Below, piece after piece: positions 9,668 to 17,859 of a stretch of DNA of 64,000 nt. Location of the stretch: positions 56,626-120,625 of the forward strand of contig JBNAIG010000029.1 in the NCBI GenBank assembly GCA_050031985.1, given 5' to 3'. Below the pieces are notes generated by a model. That model was not told where the DNA came from and did no database searches. It was given only the letters and a program-made list of their open reading frames with translations. Source of the stretch: SZUA-368 sp028533045 (lineage in GTDB: Bacteria; Spirochaetota; Spirochaetia; DSM-2461). Position 1 is the first letter of the stretch, and every line of letters begins with the position of its first letter. Position numbers and translations under genes: made by a program.

Positions 9668-9829
9668 TTACTTGAGAAGTTTTGCCATTTCTAATTGCCG
9701 TATAACATATGTTCCCCAAAAATACCTCTCAATAGCCCCCGGCGATATCAAATCTAAATACTTCCACCCGGCGTAGCCAGTTCCGTACCGGCTGAACCGG
9801 AAAACAATCTTTTTCTTGTAAAAATTCAC
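9668..9829 (-). other. Possible small or remnant coding sequence
   Basis: A minus-strand open frame of 53 codons from GTG (9829) to TAA, in the gap between the Fic and symporter genes. The translation reads like protein, for example GYAGWKYLDLISPGAIERYF and YVIRQLEMAKLLK at the end, and the frame stays open 14 codons further upstream. It could be a small gene or the C-terminal remnant of a lost gene transcribed toward fic. Family not recognised. The symporter promoter must overlap its 5' part. Confidence 0.35.
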
Positions 9830-9878
9830 ATTTCGTGTAGAATGAAACCTTCTACTACGTTTTTGGAGGATTTATTTT

Positions 9879-11165
9879 ATGGGAGAAAAGAAGAAAGGTA
9901 TCTTTTCCTGGTATTTCAACACGAATCTGCTCTTGCGGATTCTTATCGGTTTGGTTCTTGGGGCCATTGCGGGTATTATTTTTGGGCCTTCCGTGGCTGT
10001 GGTTCAGCCTTTAGGAAGCATTTTGGTCAATCTGCTTAAGATGATCGTTATGCCCCTTATTTTGTGTACCCTCGTGGTCGGTGCATCCAGCGTTCATCCC
10101 CGGGAACTGGGAAAGATTGGTGTGCGCATCTTTGTTTACTACATGCTCACTTCCGCTCTGGCCGTTACTATCGGTCTTCTTGTGGCCAATATTTTTCATC
10201 CCGGTGCGGGTCTGAATCTTGCCGCCGATGCGAGTGCCGCCGGTAAAGCCCTGTCCCAGCCCAAGTTTGTCGATACCCTTCTGGCTATCATCCCCAAGAA
10301 CCCCTTTGGCGCTCTGAGTCAGGGTCAGGTTCTGCCTATTATCTTCTTCGCCCTTGTCTTTGGTATTGGTATCTCCGTGGTAAGCAATTCGGAAGATGAA
10401 AAGCTTCAGGAGAGTGGAAAGGCCCTTTTTAAAGTATTCAACGGGGCGGCGGAAGTGATGTATGTCATCGTTCGCTGGATTCTGGAATACGCTCCCATTG
10501 GTGTATTTGCTCTTATTGCTGTTGTTTTTGGTAAGCAGGGAGCCAAAGCCTTTGGTTCTCTGGGACTGGTAACTCTTACGGCCTACATTGGGTTTGCTCT
10601 GCAGATCGCCCTGGTATACGGTGTGTTCCTTATCATTAACAAACTCGGCTACCTGACTTTCTTCAAGGGCGCCCGGGAAGCGATGATTACCGCCTTCGTA
10701 ACCCGTTCTTCCAGCGGAACCCTGCCGGTTACCATGCGGAATATGACGGAAAATCTGGGTGTCCCCAGGAAGATCTCTTCCTTTACCCTGCCCCTGGGAG
10801 CGACCATCAACATGGACGGTACGGCCATTTACATGGGTGTTTGCGCCCTGTTTATTACCAACGCCGTAGGAATGGACCTGAGTCTGGCCCAGCAGTTTAC
10901 CATTATTCTTACCGCCGTATTGGCCTCCATCGGTTCTGCGGGAATCCCCGGGGCCGGAGCCATCATGCTCCTCATGGTACTCAACTCTATCGGTATTACC
11001 ATCGAGGCCGGTTCGGCCGTAGCCGCTGCCTACGCCATGATTCTGGGAATCGACGCCCTTTTGGACATGGGACGAACCATTACCAATGTTACCGGTGACA
11101 TGATGGGAACCCTTCTGGTTGCCAAAGGGGAGAAAGAACTGGATATGTCCAAGTGGACAAAATAA
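9879..11165 (+). CDS. Dicarboxylate/amino acid:cation symporter (DAACS)
   Basis: 428 residues, inner membrane. The family hallmarks are present: the serine-rich re-entrant loop SSSGTLPVTMRNM (about 283-295), then TLPLGATINMDGTAIYMG (about 304-321) with the NMDGT substrate/cation site, and the second hairpin GSAGIPGAGAIMLLMVL. Length matches the GltP/DctA/GltT family, which couples Na+ or H+ to uptake of glutamate, aspartate or C4-dicarboxylates; substrate cannot be chosen from sequence by eye. A good ribosome-binding site (TTGGAGG) precedes the ATG. A TAGAAT box at 9837-9842 with a weak -35 (TTCTTG, 18 bases upstream) is a plausible promoter. Overlaps the next gene by 13 bases. Confidence 0.93.
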   Translation: MGEKKKGIFSWYFNTNLLLRILIGLVLGAIAGIIFGPSVAVVQPLGSILVNLLKMIVMPLILCTLVVGASSVHPRELGKIGVRIFVYYMLTSALAVTIGLLVANIFHPGAGLNLAADASAAGKALSQPKFVDTLLAIIPKNPFGALSQGQVLPIIFFALVFGIGISVVSNSEDEKLQESGKALFKVFNGAAEVMYVIVRWILEYAPIGVFALIAVVFGKQGAKAFGSLGLVTLTAYIGFALQIALVYGVFLIINKLGYLTFFKGAREAMITAFVTRSSSGTLPVTMRNMTENLGVPRKISSFTLPLGATINMDGTAIYMGVCALFITNAVGMDLSLAQQFTIILTAVLASIGSAGIPGAGAIMLLMVLNSIGITIEAGSAVAAAYAMILGIDALLDMGRTITNVTGDMMGTLLVAKGEKELDMSKWTK

Positions 11166-11809
11166 AGGCCAGCCACTTTTTCAGGAGCAGTCTGGCGGGA
11201 GTGATTCTCTCGGCAGCCCTGCTTCTGGGCTTTCATTTTACTACGGAAGGGCGCTTTTCCCCGCAGACTTACCGCTTGCTCCGGATTCTCATGGGGGTCG
11301 TTCTTTATCACCAGTTTCTGGTCTGGCTTGTCTGGCGGGCCCAGCTCTGCTTTAATCTTTTTACCCGGCTCTTTGGGAAGTATGATCTGCTCATCTGGAG
11401 CCTTCTATTTCTGCCGCCCCTGGCCGCCCGTCCTGTTCTTACTGTCCTTATTGCTTTAAGCGACAGGGCTACTTTGCCGGGAGCGGCGGCTCTGTGGGTT
11501 TTTCTTGCCCTTTTGCTCCTCATTCCTTCCCTCTACGGAAGCTATTCGGTGGCCCGCTACTTTGGGATTATCCGGGCGGTAGGGGCGGATCACTTTAGGG
11601 AATCCTACCGTTCCATGCCACTGGCCAGCGGAGGAATGTACCGCTGGTCGAACAATGTGATGTACGGCTATGTTTTTCTTCTTTTCTGGGCCATTGCCCT
11701 TATTTTTCGCTCCCAGGCAGCCCTGGTAGCCGCCCTTTTTCAGCACGCCTTTGTCTGGGTGCACTATTACACGGTGGAATCCCCCGATATGGACGCAATT
11801 TACGGGTAG
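11153..11809 (+). CDS. PEMT/ICMT-like membrane methyltransferase (putative)
   Basis: 218 residues, about five to six hydrophobic segments. The C-terminal third, RWSNNVMYGYVFLLFWAIAL followed by QHAFVWVHYYTVESPDMDAIYG, has the layout of the phospholipid/isoprenylcysteine methyltransferase superfamily (a conserved N-x-MY helix, then HY and a terminal acidic pair that binds S-adenosylmethionine in that family). The call rests on this pattern only. Overlaps the end of the symporter gene by 13 bases, so the two are coupled. Possible roles include methylating phosphatidylethanolamine; this is inference. Confidence 0.6.
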   Translation: MDKIKASHFFRSSLAGVILSAALLLGFHFTTEGRFSPQTYRLLRILMGVVLYHQFLVWLVWRAQLCFNLFTRLFGKYDLLIWSLLFLPPLAARPVLTVLIALSDRATLPGAAALWVFLALLLLIPSLYGSYSVARYFGIIRAVGADHFRESYRSMPLASGGMYRWSNNVMYGYVFLLFWAIALIFRSQAALVAALFQHAFVWVHYYTVESPDMDAIYG

Positions 11810-11856
11810 AAGGAAGGGGAAAGTTCCTGTAACATGTACGGCATAGGAGAGAGTCC

Positions 11857-12552
11857 ATGAAAGTCACCTTTATAGAACACGTACCCTTTGAGGGACCGGG
11901 CAGCATGGCTGACTGGTTTGAATCAAAAGGCTTTGAGCTGGCCCATTGCAAATTATTTGAAGGGGACCGGCTTCCTCTGCCCGAAGAGAGCGACTGGCTG
12001 GTTGTTATGGGCGGCCCCATGGGAATCGCCGATGAGGCTGACTATTCCTGGCTCAAGGAGGAGAAGGCCTGCATACGCTCTTTTATCGAGGCCGGGAAAA
12101 TTGTCCTGGGGATCTGCCTGGGAGCCCAGCTGATTGCCGATGTTTTGGGGGCCGATGTGACTCCCGGAGAGCATAAGGAGATTGGTTGGCATCCTCTTTT
12201 TGCCCAGGAAGGCCTGGAAGAGACCTGTCTCAAGGAGGTTCTCCCCGAGGTTTTTCCCGCTTTTCACTGGCACGGGGACACCTTTGCCATTCCCGCCGGA
12301 GCGCAGCACATTTTGGCCAGCCGGGCCTGTGCCCATCAGGGTTTTGTTTACGAGGATCGGGTTTTCGCCTTCCAGTTTCATCTGGAAACGACTCCCCAGT
12401 CCGCCTCCCTTCTGGTGCAGAACGCCGGGGAGGACCTGTTGGATGAAGGCCGATTCATTCAGTCTGAAAAGCTCATCCTTTCAGAGGAAAACCCCTTTAG
12501 CGAGATAAACCGACTCATGGGCGCCCTATTGGATAAAATCTATGAACAGTAA
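11857..12552 (+). CDS. Class I glutamine amidotransferase-like protein
   Basis: 231 residues, close to the length of stand-alone GATase1 proteins. Motifs: VVMGGPMGIADE (oxyanion loop region), GICLGAQLIADVLG with the nucleophile Cys at about residue 87, and FQFHLETTP supplying His/Glu of the triad near 174-176; FHWHGDTFAIPAGA is also typical. It resembles the GMP synthase-like GATases often annotated as gamma-glutamyl-GMP synthase relatives; the acceptor substrate is unknown. Ribosome-binding site GGAGAG lies 8 bases before ATG. Overlaps the EamA gene by 11 bases. Confidence 0.9.
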   Translation: MKVTFIEHVPFEGPGSMADWFESKGFELAHCKLFEGDRLPLPEESDWLVVMGGPMGIADEADYSWLKEEKACIRSFIEAGKIVLGICLGAQLIADVLGADVTPGEHKEIGWHPLFAQEGLEETCLKEVLPEVFPAFHWHGDTFAIPAGAQHILASRACAHQGFVYEDRVFAFQFHLETTPQSASLLVQNAGEDLLDEGRFIQSEKLILSEENPFSEINRLMGALLDKIYEQ

Positions 12553-13399
12553 AAACCTTGCCGTACCGGCGATTATTTTAGCCGCCGCCATAGGCGCTTC
12601 GAGCGGCCTTTATATCAAGTCCCTTCCTTTTAGCAGCTTAGCCATGACCGGATTCCGCATGGGGCTGCCGTTCCTCTTTTTCCTGCCCCTCATGATCAAG
12701 AGAAAATTGGTTCTGGGAGGCCCGGAAGACCGGAAGATGATACTGCTCGGTTCCAGCCTTAATGGGCTGCGCATGTTCCTTTACGTCTTTTCCTACAAAC
12801 TTACCACCCTGACCAATGCGGTGGTTCTGCTCTATCTCTGGCCTATTTTCGCCCTGCTTCTGGATTGTTTTCTTAATAAGAAAAAACTAAAGCTCAGAGA
12901 GTTTCTTATTCTTTTCATGGCCCTTTCCGGAGTAGTCCTTTTGAATGTTCAGAAGGGCTTTTCCCTCTCCCGGAGCGATTTGCTCGGAAGTCTTATGATG
13001 ATCCTTTCGGCTCTGATCTTCTCCGGTGCCATGGTAATATTCAAAAAAGTCCTGGAGGGATACGGGGAAGGGGAGACCCTCTTTTTTCAGAACGGCCTGG
13101 GAGCCCTCATCTTCCTTCCCTTTCTTATAGCCGAACTGCCCGGGATTCCTCTGGCTCAAACCGCTTTGGGGATTGTCTACGGCTTCTCCGTGGGAATTGT
13201 GGGATTCGGCCTCTTTTTCTTTGCCCTTAAGAGGCTCTCCATTTTCCAATACGGGGCCTTAGGTTACACGGAGGTGTTCTTTGGCTTCCTTTACGGGGTA
13301 ATTCTTTTAGGGGAGAACTTTACCCTTAATATTATTCTGGGGGTGGTCCTGATTTTAACCAGTAGTGTGCTCTCCCGTTTTTCCGGGGAGAAGGAGTAG
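12542..13399 (+). CDS. EamA/DMT family transporter
   Basis: 285 residues with about ten hydrophobic segments arranged as two EamA repeats (first about 5-135, second about 148-280), the standard architecture of drug/metabolite transporters. Typical stretches: ITLAAAIGASSGLYIKS-like start, LTNAVVLLYLWPIFALLLD, and in repeat two LSIFQYGALGYTEVFFGFLYG. Probable exporter or importer of a small metabolite; substrate unknown. Its ATG lies inside the end of the amidotransferase gene, so the operon symporter, methyltransferase-like, GATase, EamA is tightly packed. Confidence 0.9.
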   Translation: MNSKNLAVPAIILAAAIGASSGLYIKSLPFSSLAMTGFRMGLPFLFFLPLMIKRKLVLGGPEDRKMILLGSSLNGLRMFLYVFSYKLTTLTNAVVLLYLWPIFALLLDCFLNKKKLKLREFLILFMALSGVVLLNVQKGFSLSRSDLLGSLMMILSALIFSGAMVIFKKVLEGYGEGETLFFQNGLGALIFLPFLIAELPGIPLAQTALGIVYGFSVGIVGFGLFFFALKRLSIFQYGALGYTEVFFGFLYGVILLGENFTLNIILGVVLILTSSVLSRFSGEKE

Positions 13400-13407
13400 G
13401 AACTCCG

Positions 13408-13442
13408 TTGACAAATCCTGACTCGGCGAATAAAATCTACCC
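13408..13442 (+). promoter_or_regulatory. Consensus promoter placing +1 at the araC-type ATG
   Basis: TTGACA (13408-13413), 17-base spacer, TAAAAT (13431-13436), then only six bases before the ATG at 13443. Transcription starting about seven bases after the -10 box would begin at the A of the start codon, giving a leaderless mRNA. No ribosome-binding site is present. Confidence 0.8.
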
Positions 13443-14447
13443 ATGTCCTATTACTTTTTGGGTGAGAAGAATCTTTCGAAGGAAGATGTCGCGATAAAGC
13501 AGTTGGATAAATCCTCTCTTTTAAGGACAATCGATGGGGAACTCAAAAATCCCGACTGTCCCTCTGAGATTATGAAATTACCCCTTGTTGTGCTGGACCG
13601 TTTTAGCAATCCCGAGGATTGGGAGTGGGAAGTGCGCCTTATTATCCTCTTCGTGGAAGAGGGGAAGCTTGCCCTTGAAGTAGATGGGAATATGAGGGTA
13701 TTACCCCCGTCCTCCGTTCTATATCTTAACCCCTACGAAAGTCTAAATGTACTGGACGACAAGGATTGTATCTATCGCCTTATACCTTTTAACCCCTATA
13801 TAATTAACAAGGCTCTTCTTTTTCGTAATCTCATTGACGGGGAACTTCAGGTTCAGAGTGGTTTTAGAGACTTTTTTTATATTACTCCTTTTTTCTACGG
13901 AATTGATGAAAAATACTTAAAGCTTGATTTTTCCCACAGCCGGTACTTGGGGACACTTATAGATGAACTGGAGGGGATACTTAAAGATAAAGCCTCCCAT
14001 AAATGGCCTTATGAGGCAAAAGCCGTTCTTATACAGATCCTCTATAAGGTAGAGGGATATTTCGCCCGGGCTAAAGAGAGCTCCCGGGAAAGGGAGAGCG
14101 ACCCCGATGCTCCCGGTTTGGTCGAAAAAATCTGTTCCTACATGAAAGATTCCTACCACAGGCAAATTACCCTGGACCATCTCTGTGAACAGTTTGCCAT
14201 AAACAGGACCACCATGAATGACCTTTTTAAAAAGACCCTGGATGTGACCGTTATGGACTATCTTATTAATATCAGAATGGAAGAAGCCCGGAAGATGCTC
14301 ATAAATACCCGTCTTAATATGAGTGAGATTTGTGACAGAACGGGCTATACCGATCCTTCCTATTTTAGTCGTACTTTTAGAAACAGGGTGGGCGTTTCTC
14401 CCTCCCTGTACAGAAAAGAGAATACCAAAGGCTCCGGCAGACTTTAG
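13443..14447 (+). CDS. AraC family transcriptional regulator
   Basis: 334 residues. The C-terminal ~100 residues form the two helix-turn-helix AraC domain: ITLDHLCEQFAINRTTMNDLF (first HTH, about 238-258) and MSEICDRTGYTDPSYFSRTFRNRVGVSPSLYR (about 292-323). The N-terminal ~200 residues look like a cupin-type sensing domain (LPLVVLDRFSNPEDWEWEVRL, LPPSSVLYLNPYE). It follows the transporter operon but has its own near-consensus promoter with the start codon at the predicted +1. Its stop overlaps the convergent trmL stop by four bases. Ligand and targets unknown; neighbouring transporters are candidates. Confidence 0.9.
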   Translation: MSYYFLGEKNLSKEDVAIKQLDKSSLLRTIDGELKNPDCPSEIMKLPLVVLDRFSNPEDWEWEVRLIILFVEEGKLALEVDGNMRVLPPSSVLYLNPYESLNVLDDKDCIYRLIPFNPYIINKALLFRNLIDGELQVQSGFRDFFYITPFFYGIDEKYLKLDFSHSRYLGTLIDELEGILKDKASHKWPYEAKAVLIQILYKVEGYFARAKESSRERESDPDAPGLVEKICSYMKDSYHRQITLDHLCEQFAINRTTMNDLFKKTLDVTVMDYLINIRMEEARKMLINTRLNMSEICDRTGYTDPSYFSRTFRNRVGVSPSLYRKENTKGSGRL

Positions 14448-14944
14448 TTCGGCTCTTCCAGATTATGGAGCGCCCCTTCTTCGGCAAGCCCGGCAAAATC
14501 TCCTTGCCTCAAGGCCTCATAGGCCAGAATAGCTACAGCATTGGATAGGTTAAGCGAACGGGCTTCTCCCTTCATGGGGATGCGAATATTATCGTTCCGG
14601 TACTCCACAAGAAGTTCCTCCGGCAGCCCCCGCGACTCGGGCCCAAAAATAATATAACAGTTCTCTCCGTACTCCACCTGGGCGTAGTGTTTTTTGGCCT
14701 TGGTGGTGGCGAAAAAGAAGGACCCCTCCCCATTCTTTGAAAGGAAATCGGCCCAGTTATCGTAGTGGTGAATGTCCAGAAGGTCCCAGTAGTCCAGTCC
14801 GGCCCGTCGTACGTGCTTCTCGTCCACACTAAAGCCCAGGGGGTGGATCAAGTGCAGGGAAGCTCCCGTGGCGGCGCAGGTTCGGGCTATATTGCCGGTG
14901 TTTTGGGGAATTTCCGGTTCGTAAAGTACTATGTTTACGCTCAT
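14444..14944 (-). CDS. trmL: tRNA (cytidine/uridine-2'-O-)-methyltransferase TrmL
   Basis: 166 residues, full family length. SPOUT-class motifs: NIVLYEPEIPQNTGNIARTC at the N-terminus, IIFGPESRGLPEELL (about 105-120) and IRIPMKGEARSLNLSNAVAI at the trefoil knot that binds S-adenosylmethionine. Known role: 2'-O-methylation of the wobble nucleotide 34 of tRNA-Leu. Last gene of the dapB-dapA-prmC-rel-trmL set; its ATG directly abuts the rel stop. Confidence 0.93.
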   Translation of the reverse strand: MSVNIVLYEPEIPQNTGNIARTCAATGASLHLIHPLGFSVDEKHVRRAGLDYWDLLDIHHYDNWADFLSKNGEGSFFFATTKAKKHYAQVEYGENCYIIFGPESRGLPEELLVEYRNDNIRIPMKGEARSLNLSNAVAILAYEALRQGDFAGLAEEGALHNLEEPN

Positions 14945-17026
14945 CTATTCGTCCTCTTCATAGCGTCCGGACGATTCGTACAGGGAAAAAACCGTGGGAA
15001 TGGTGCGGATGCTTTTGCTGATTTGTCCCAGTTTAGACTTTTTATCCATCTCCACAGTAAAGTCCCCTTCCAGGTTCCCCCGGTCCGATTCATTCACGCT
15101 GCCCGAAATCAAATGGCCCCCGTGCTTCTTAATGGCCCCTTCAATCTCGCTAAAGAGGTCCGCCGTGCGGTTGGCTATTACATGGAAGCGGTGGGAGTAC
15201 TTGGTGGTGGACATTTCCCACTCCACCTCTACCTTGCGGTTTTCAAAGTCATCTATTCCCTTGAGGTTGGGGCAATCCACTTTGTGAACCGTAATACCCC
15301 GTCCCCGGGAGACATAGCCGATGATGGCATCCCCGGGAGTAGGCTGGCAGCACTGGGAAATTTGAATCATCATATTCCGTTCCCGGTTAAGGGAGATGGT
15401 AACCTTTTCCTTGTCCAGAACCTTCTGTTCCGGACTGTAACTCTCTTCCTTCTCGGGGTTCTTGCTCGGGGGGAGGGGCTTGCTCAGCTCCTTCTTGTCC
15501 CGACCCGGTTTGGCGATGATATTGCCTTCTATGATGTAGTCTTCGTTGTGCTTGTTTATCCAGTGACGTATTTTGTCCCGGGCCCGGTGGCTTTTGGTGT
15601 ACTTAAGCCAATTCTGATGGGGGTGGGCGTCGGGATGGGTCATCACCTCCACTGTCTGGGTGTTCTTGAGGGGCTTGGTCAGAGGAATAATGCTTCCGTT
15701 GGCCCGGGCCCGTACACAGTGGTCCCCAATGTGGGAGTGGATATGGTAGGCAAAGTCGATGGCCGTGGAGCCCTCGGGAAGGACGATAGGCTGACCTTTG
15801 GGAGTGTAGACGATAATCGTGTCCTGAAGCAGATCGCGCTTGATGGAATCCATGAACTCATTGGAGCTATAGTCCTCCATGTTCCAGTTCTTAAGCTTCT
15901 TTACAAAGTCTATTTCCTGTTTATCCGGCTCTTCCTCGTTGTCTTTGTTCTCTTTGTAAATAAAGTGAGCCGCCACGCCGTAGTTGGCCGTTTCATCCAT
16001 TTCGTAGGTACGAATCTGAATCTCCAGAGGGCGGTGGCCATGGCAGCGGACTGTGGTATGAAGGCTCTGGTAGTCATTGGCCTTGGGCATGGCAATGTAG
16101 TCTTTGAATCGTCCTTCGATGGGAGGCCAAAGCTGGTGTATAATTCCCAGAAGATGGTAGCAGTCGATTTTGGAAAGGCAGAGAATCCGAACCCCCATAA
16201 GGTCGTAGATTTCATCCAGGTCCTTTCCCTTAGTTTTCATTTTACGATAGATGGAGTAGAAGTGTTTGGCCCGGGTTTCCACGGAAATTTTCTTGATTCC
16301 CGCTTTTTTGGCGGCTTTTTCAATTCGTTCCTGTACCTCTACCAGGTATTCGGCCCGTTCCTTTTTCTTTTGGTCTATGTAGGTTTTTATTTGTAGGTGG
16401 GACTGGGGATTGAGGTATTTAAGGCTTAAATCCTCCAACTCCATTTTTACCGTATGTATACCCAACCGGCCCGCCAGGGGGGCGTATATTTCCAGACACT
16501 CCCGGGCAATGCGCTTCTGCTTCTCCGGGGAAACGAAGTTCAGGGTGCCCATATTGTGCCGCTTGTCGGCCAGTTTGATAAAGATGACCCGGATGTCCTT
16601 CACGATGGCAAAGATCATCTTTCTGAGGGTTTCTATTTTCTGGAGGGCCTTGTCGCCTACCTCCATAATGTCAATTTTGGTTACCCCGTCCACGAGCATA
16701 ACCACTTCGTCGCCAAACTTTTCCCGCATCAGTTCGCTTCCCACGTCGGTGTCTTCCAGAACGTCGTGGAGAAGGGAGGCGGTAATGGTGGTGGCGTCGA
16801 GCTGCAGATCTACCAGTATTCCCGTCGATTCGATGGGATGGATGATGTAGGGTTCCCCGGAGGCTCTTTTCTGGTCTTTGTGAAGTTCCCGGGCCCAGTA
16901 AACGGCGCCCATGATCTGCTTTCGTTCAGCCTTGGTGTAGTGGACGAGGGTAGCTTCGAAGTTGGCTATAAGTTTGTCGAGAGCTTCTGTTGAGAGGATA
17001 AGACTGTCACTTTTTCCGTCGGCCAT
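14945..17026 (-). CDS. rel: Bifunctional (p)ppGpp synthetase/hydrolase (Rel/SpoT)
   Basis: 693 residues. Domains in order: HD hydrolase (about 25-180) with LLHDVLEDTD and ADKRHNMGTL intact; RelA/SpoT synthetase (about 235-350) with HFYSIYRKMK, YDLMGVRILC and EGRFKDYIAMPKANDYQSLH, plus EIQIRTYEMDETANYGVAAH; TGS (about 395-455); a Cys-containing segment ISQCCQPTPGDAIIGYVSRG; and a C-terminal ACT domain (about 610-690). Both catalytic halves look intact, so it should make and degrade (p)ppGpp in the stringent response. No second RSH gene is in the window. It overlaps prmC by 20 bases. Confidence 0.95.
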   Translation of the reverse strand: MADGKSDSLILSTEALDKLIANFEATLVHYTKAERKQIMGAVYWARELHKDQKRASGEPYIIHPIESTGILVDLQLDATTITASLLHDVLEDTDVGSELMREKFGDEVVMLVDGVTKIDIMEVGDKALQKIETLRKMIFAIVKDIRVIFIKLADKRHNMGTLNFVSPEKQKRIARECLEIYAPLAGRLGIHTVKMELEDLSLKYLNPQSHLQIKTYIDQKKKERAEYLVEVQERIEKAAKKAGIKKISVETRAKHFYSIYRKMKTKGKDLDEIYDLMGVRILCLSKIDCYHLLGIIHQLWPPIEGRFKDYIAMPKANDYQSLHTTVRCHGHRPLEIQIRTYEMDETANYGVAAHFIYKENKDNEEEPDKQEIDFVKKLKNWNMEDYSSNEFMDSIKRDLLQDTIIVYTPKGQPIVLPEGSTAIDFAYHIHSHIGDHCVRARANGSIIPLTKPLKNTQTVEVMTHPDAHPHQNWLKYTKSHRARDKIRHWINKHNEDYIIEGNIIAKPGRDKKELSKPLPPSKNPEKEESYSPEQKVLDKEKVTISLNRERNMMIQISQCCQPTPGDAIIGYVSRGRGITVHKVDCPNLKGIDDFENRKVEVEWEMSTTKYSHRFHVIANRTADLFSEIEGAIKKHGGHLISGSVNESDRGNLEGDFTVEMDKKSKLGQISKSIRTIPTVFSLYESSGRYEEDE

Positions 17027-17849
17027 AGGCTACCCTTTTTCTTCCCGCTAGATCGTCGGCTGTTCCCAGGGAGGTAAAACCGGCGGTCCCCATCATTTGA
17101 AGTATCCCTGTCATCTGTTCCGGATGAGCTTCTATTAGAAGATACCCCTCCGGGGCAAGATAATCAATGGACTTTTTTACAATTTCTTCCACCAGGTCCA
17201 GTCCGTCTTCCCCCCCGTCCAGGGCGAGGGCCGGTTCTTTCCACCCCTCGTCCATTCTTTCCGAGGTTTCATCACTTGTGAGATAGGGAGGATTGGTGGC
17301 AATGAGATGGAACAGTCCTTTTACATTCCTAAAGAGATTAGACCGGGTAAAAGAGGCGTTCTTTGCTTCCAGGGATTCCCGGTTTTTGTAAAAGGCTTTT
17401 TCCGGTGCTTCGTCAATATCAACACAGACGACCCGGCTGTCCGGGCGTTCCAGAGCCAGGGTCAGGCCAACACAGCCCGAACCGGAGCAAAGGTCCAGTA
17501 ATTCAGGCTCGTCCTGACCTTCCAGGAATTCCAGGGATTTTTCTACAAGGATTTCCGTATCCGGTCGGGGGCAAAGCACCCCCTCTCCCACGGTAAAATC
17601 CCGTCCGAAAAACTCCTTGCTGCCCGTTAAGTAGGCGACGGGATAGTTCCGGCAGCGCTGTTCGGTCAGTTTAAGAAATTCTTCGGCCCCGGCTTCATCA
17701 ACCGGGTCGGGGAGAAGGGCAAAAAGTTTCTCCCGCCCTATCCCCAGGACGTGACAGAGAAGAAGGGAGGTGTCCAGGTCTACCGTATCGCTTATCCCGG
17801 ACCGGGACAAAAGCTCCCGGCCCTCCCGGAGGAGTTCTCTGACAGTCAT
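17007..17849 (-). CDS. prmC: Release factor glutamine methyltransferase PrmC
   Basis: 280 residues. The methyltransferase core shows LLDLCSGSGCVGLTLA (SAM-binding loop, about 140-155) and the signature NPPYLTSDE (about 195) that recognises the Gln of the GGQ motif in peptide-chain release factors. The N-terminal helical domain includes LLLCHVLGIGREKLFAL and AYLTGSKEFFGRDFTVGEGVLCPRPDTEILVE, in which the last segment is a PrmC hallmark. It lies 10 bases after dapA and overlaps rel. Confidence 0.93.
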   Translation of the reverse strand: MTVRELLREGRELLSRSGISDTVDLDTSLLLCHVLGIGREKLFALLPDPVDEAGAEEFLKLTEQRCRNYPVAYLTGSKEFFGRDFTVGEGVLCPRPDTEILVEKSLEFLEGQDEPELLDLCSGSGCVGLTLALERPDSRVVCVDIDEAPEKAFYKNRESLEAKNASFTRSNLFRNVKGLFHLIATNPPYLTSDETSERMDEGWKEPALALDGGEDGLDLVEEIVKKSIDYLAPEGYLLIEAHPEQMTGILQMMGTAGFTSLGTADDLAGRKRVAYGRRKK

Positions 17850-17859
17850 GGGAGCGAAC

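Noticed and set aside
14765..16396. A 543-codon open frame on the plus strand
   Set aside because: It lies wholly antisense to rel, whose motifs are unmistakable. The translation is Val/Gly/Leu-rich with no recognisable domain, as expected of a shadow frame.
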